This document shows, one piece after another, positions 6,800-7,080 of a stretch of DNA of 7,080 bases. The position numbers were made by a program, and so were the translations under genes. The DNA lies in NCBI GenBank assembly GCA_028698535.1, contig JAQVDA010000036.1, forward strand, positions 1 to 7,080, given 5' to 3'. Positions within the stretch are counted from its first letter, which is position 1; each line of letters begins with the position of its first letter. The notes beneath the pieces are model-generated. The model saw nothing but the letters and a program-made list of their open reading frames with translations. It searched no databases and had not been told where the DNA came from. Source of the DNA: Bacilli bacterium. GTDB lineage: Bacteria; Bacillota_I; Bacilli_A; RF39; UBA660.

Positions 6800-7080
6800 G
6801 AATTAATCCAACTTCCTAACATATTACTAATACTAGTGACTTTATAACTCCAAGCGCGATAATTACGCTGATTAATATAATTATTTTTCTTGGCAATTCG
6901 AATATATATTTTTAAGCAGGTTAACTTAATATCAACTTCATTTAAATACTTTAAACGAGTATTTTTACTATACTGCTTTTTAGCATACAATAACAATTCA
7001 AAAGCTTCTATTAAACATTTCTTCGTTTCACTACCAAGAGCATACTTATCACTATTGGGATACTTTTTTAATAAATTATA
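6784..7080 (-). CDS. Avd-like four-helix-bundle protein (C-terminal part, cut by window edge)
   Basis: The open frame enters from beyond base 7080 and ends at 6784, giving 98 visible residues; the true start lies outside the window. A shorter frame could begin at a TTG at 6996, but the upstream residues read as part of the same family. The pattern fits the bacterial Avd-like / four-helix-bundle (23S rRNA IVP-like) family: KKYPNSDKYALG near the visible start, then helix-forming Leu/Lys-rich segments including DIKLTCLKIYIRIAKK, and a terminal SNMLGSWINS resembling the family's GxMLGGWIKS. The visible part is Lys/Arg-rich, as expected for a nucleic-acid-binding accessory protein. Avd proteins form a barrel-like oligomer that binds the DGR reverse transcriptase and template RNA and is needed for cDNA synthesis. 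Overlap with the RT gene supports that partnership, though similar proteins also occur outside DGRs. Confidence 0.8.
   Translation of the reverse strand, partial: YNLLKKYPNSDKYALGSETKKCLIEAFELLLYAKKQYSKNTRLKYLNEVDIKLTCLKIYIRIAKKNNYINQRNYRAWSYKVTSISNMLGSWINSCLVR

Overview
The window is AT-rich and every gene I can support lies on the minus strand, so transcription runs from high to low coordinates. It looks like a low-GC Bacillota (Firmicutes) chromosome. The murein gene order matches the Bacillus dcw cluster, the penicillin-binding protein ends in a single PASTA domain as SpoVD does, and Shine-Dalgarno sites are mostly AGGTGA-like. TGA is a stop (it ends murG) and TGG encodes Trp, so the code is the standard bacterial one and not the mycoplasma/spiroplasma code. 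I cannot fix the lower taxonomic rank.

Layout in transcription order: (1) 7080-6784, the C-terminal part of an Avd-like four-helix-bundle protein, cut by the window edge. (2) 6799-5771, a reverse transcriptase of the diversity-generating-retroelement (DGR) type, whose start overlaps the end of the avd-like gene. (3) 5717-3807, a class B penicillin-binding transpeptidase of the SpoVD/FtsI type. (4) 3701-2709, mraY. (5) 2690-1605, ftsW/spoVE. (6) A 188-bp spacer with an intrinsic-terminator-like hairpin, a second dyad and a probable promoter. (7) 1416-334, murG. (8) 332 or 329 to the window edge, the start of murB.

The wall genes form one pathway. MraY makes lipid I, MurG makes lipid II, FtsW polymerises it and the SpoVD-like PBP cross-links the glycan strands. 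MurB acts earlier, in cytoplasmic precursor synthesis. The order pbp-mraY-ftsW-murG-murB is the Bacillus order with murE and murD missing from their usual places. The spacer hairpin and promoter suggest that murG-murB can be transcribed separately from pbp-mraY-ftsW.

The unusual part is the RT/Avd pair directly upstream of the PBP gene, where rsmH and ftsL would be expected. The RT has the DGR-type IGxxxSQ motif and a YMDD active site. The window holds no template repeat, no variable repeat and no recognisable target gene. It is therefore either the end of a DGR whose template and target lie beyond base 7080, or an orphan RT-Avd pair of unknown function running into a division/wall operon.
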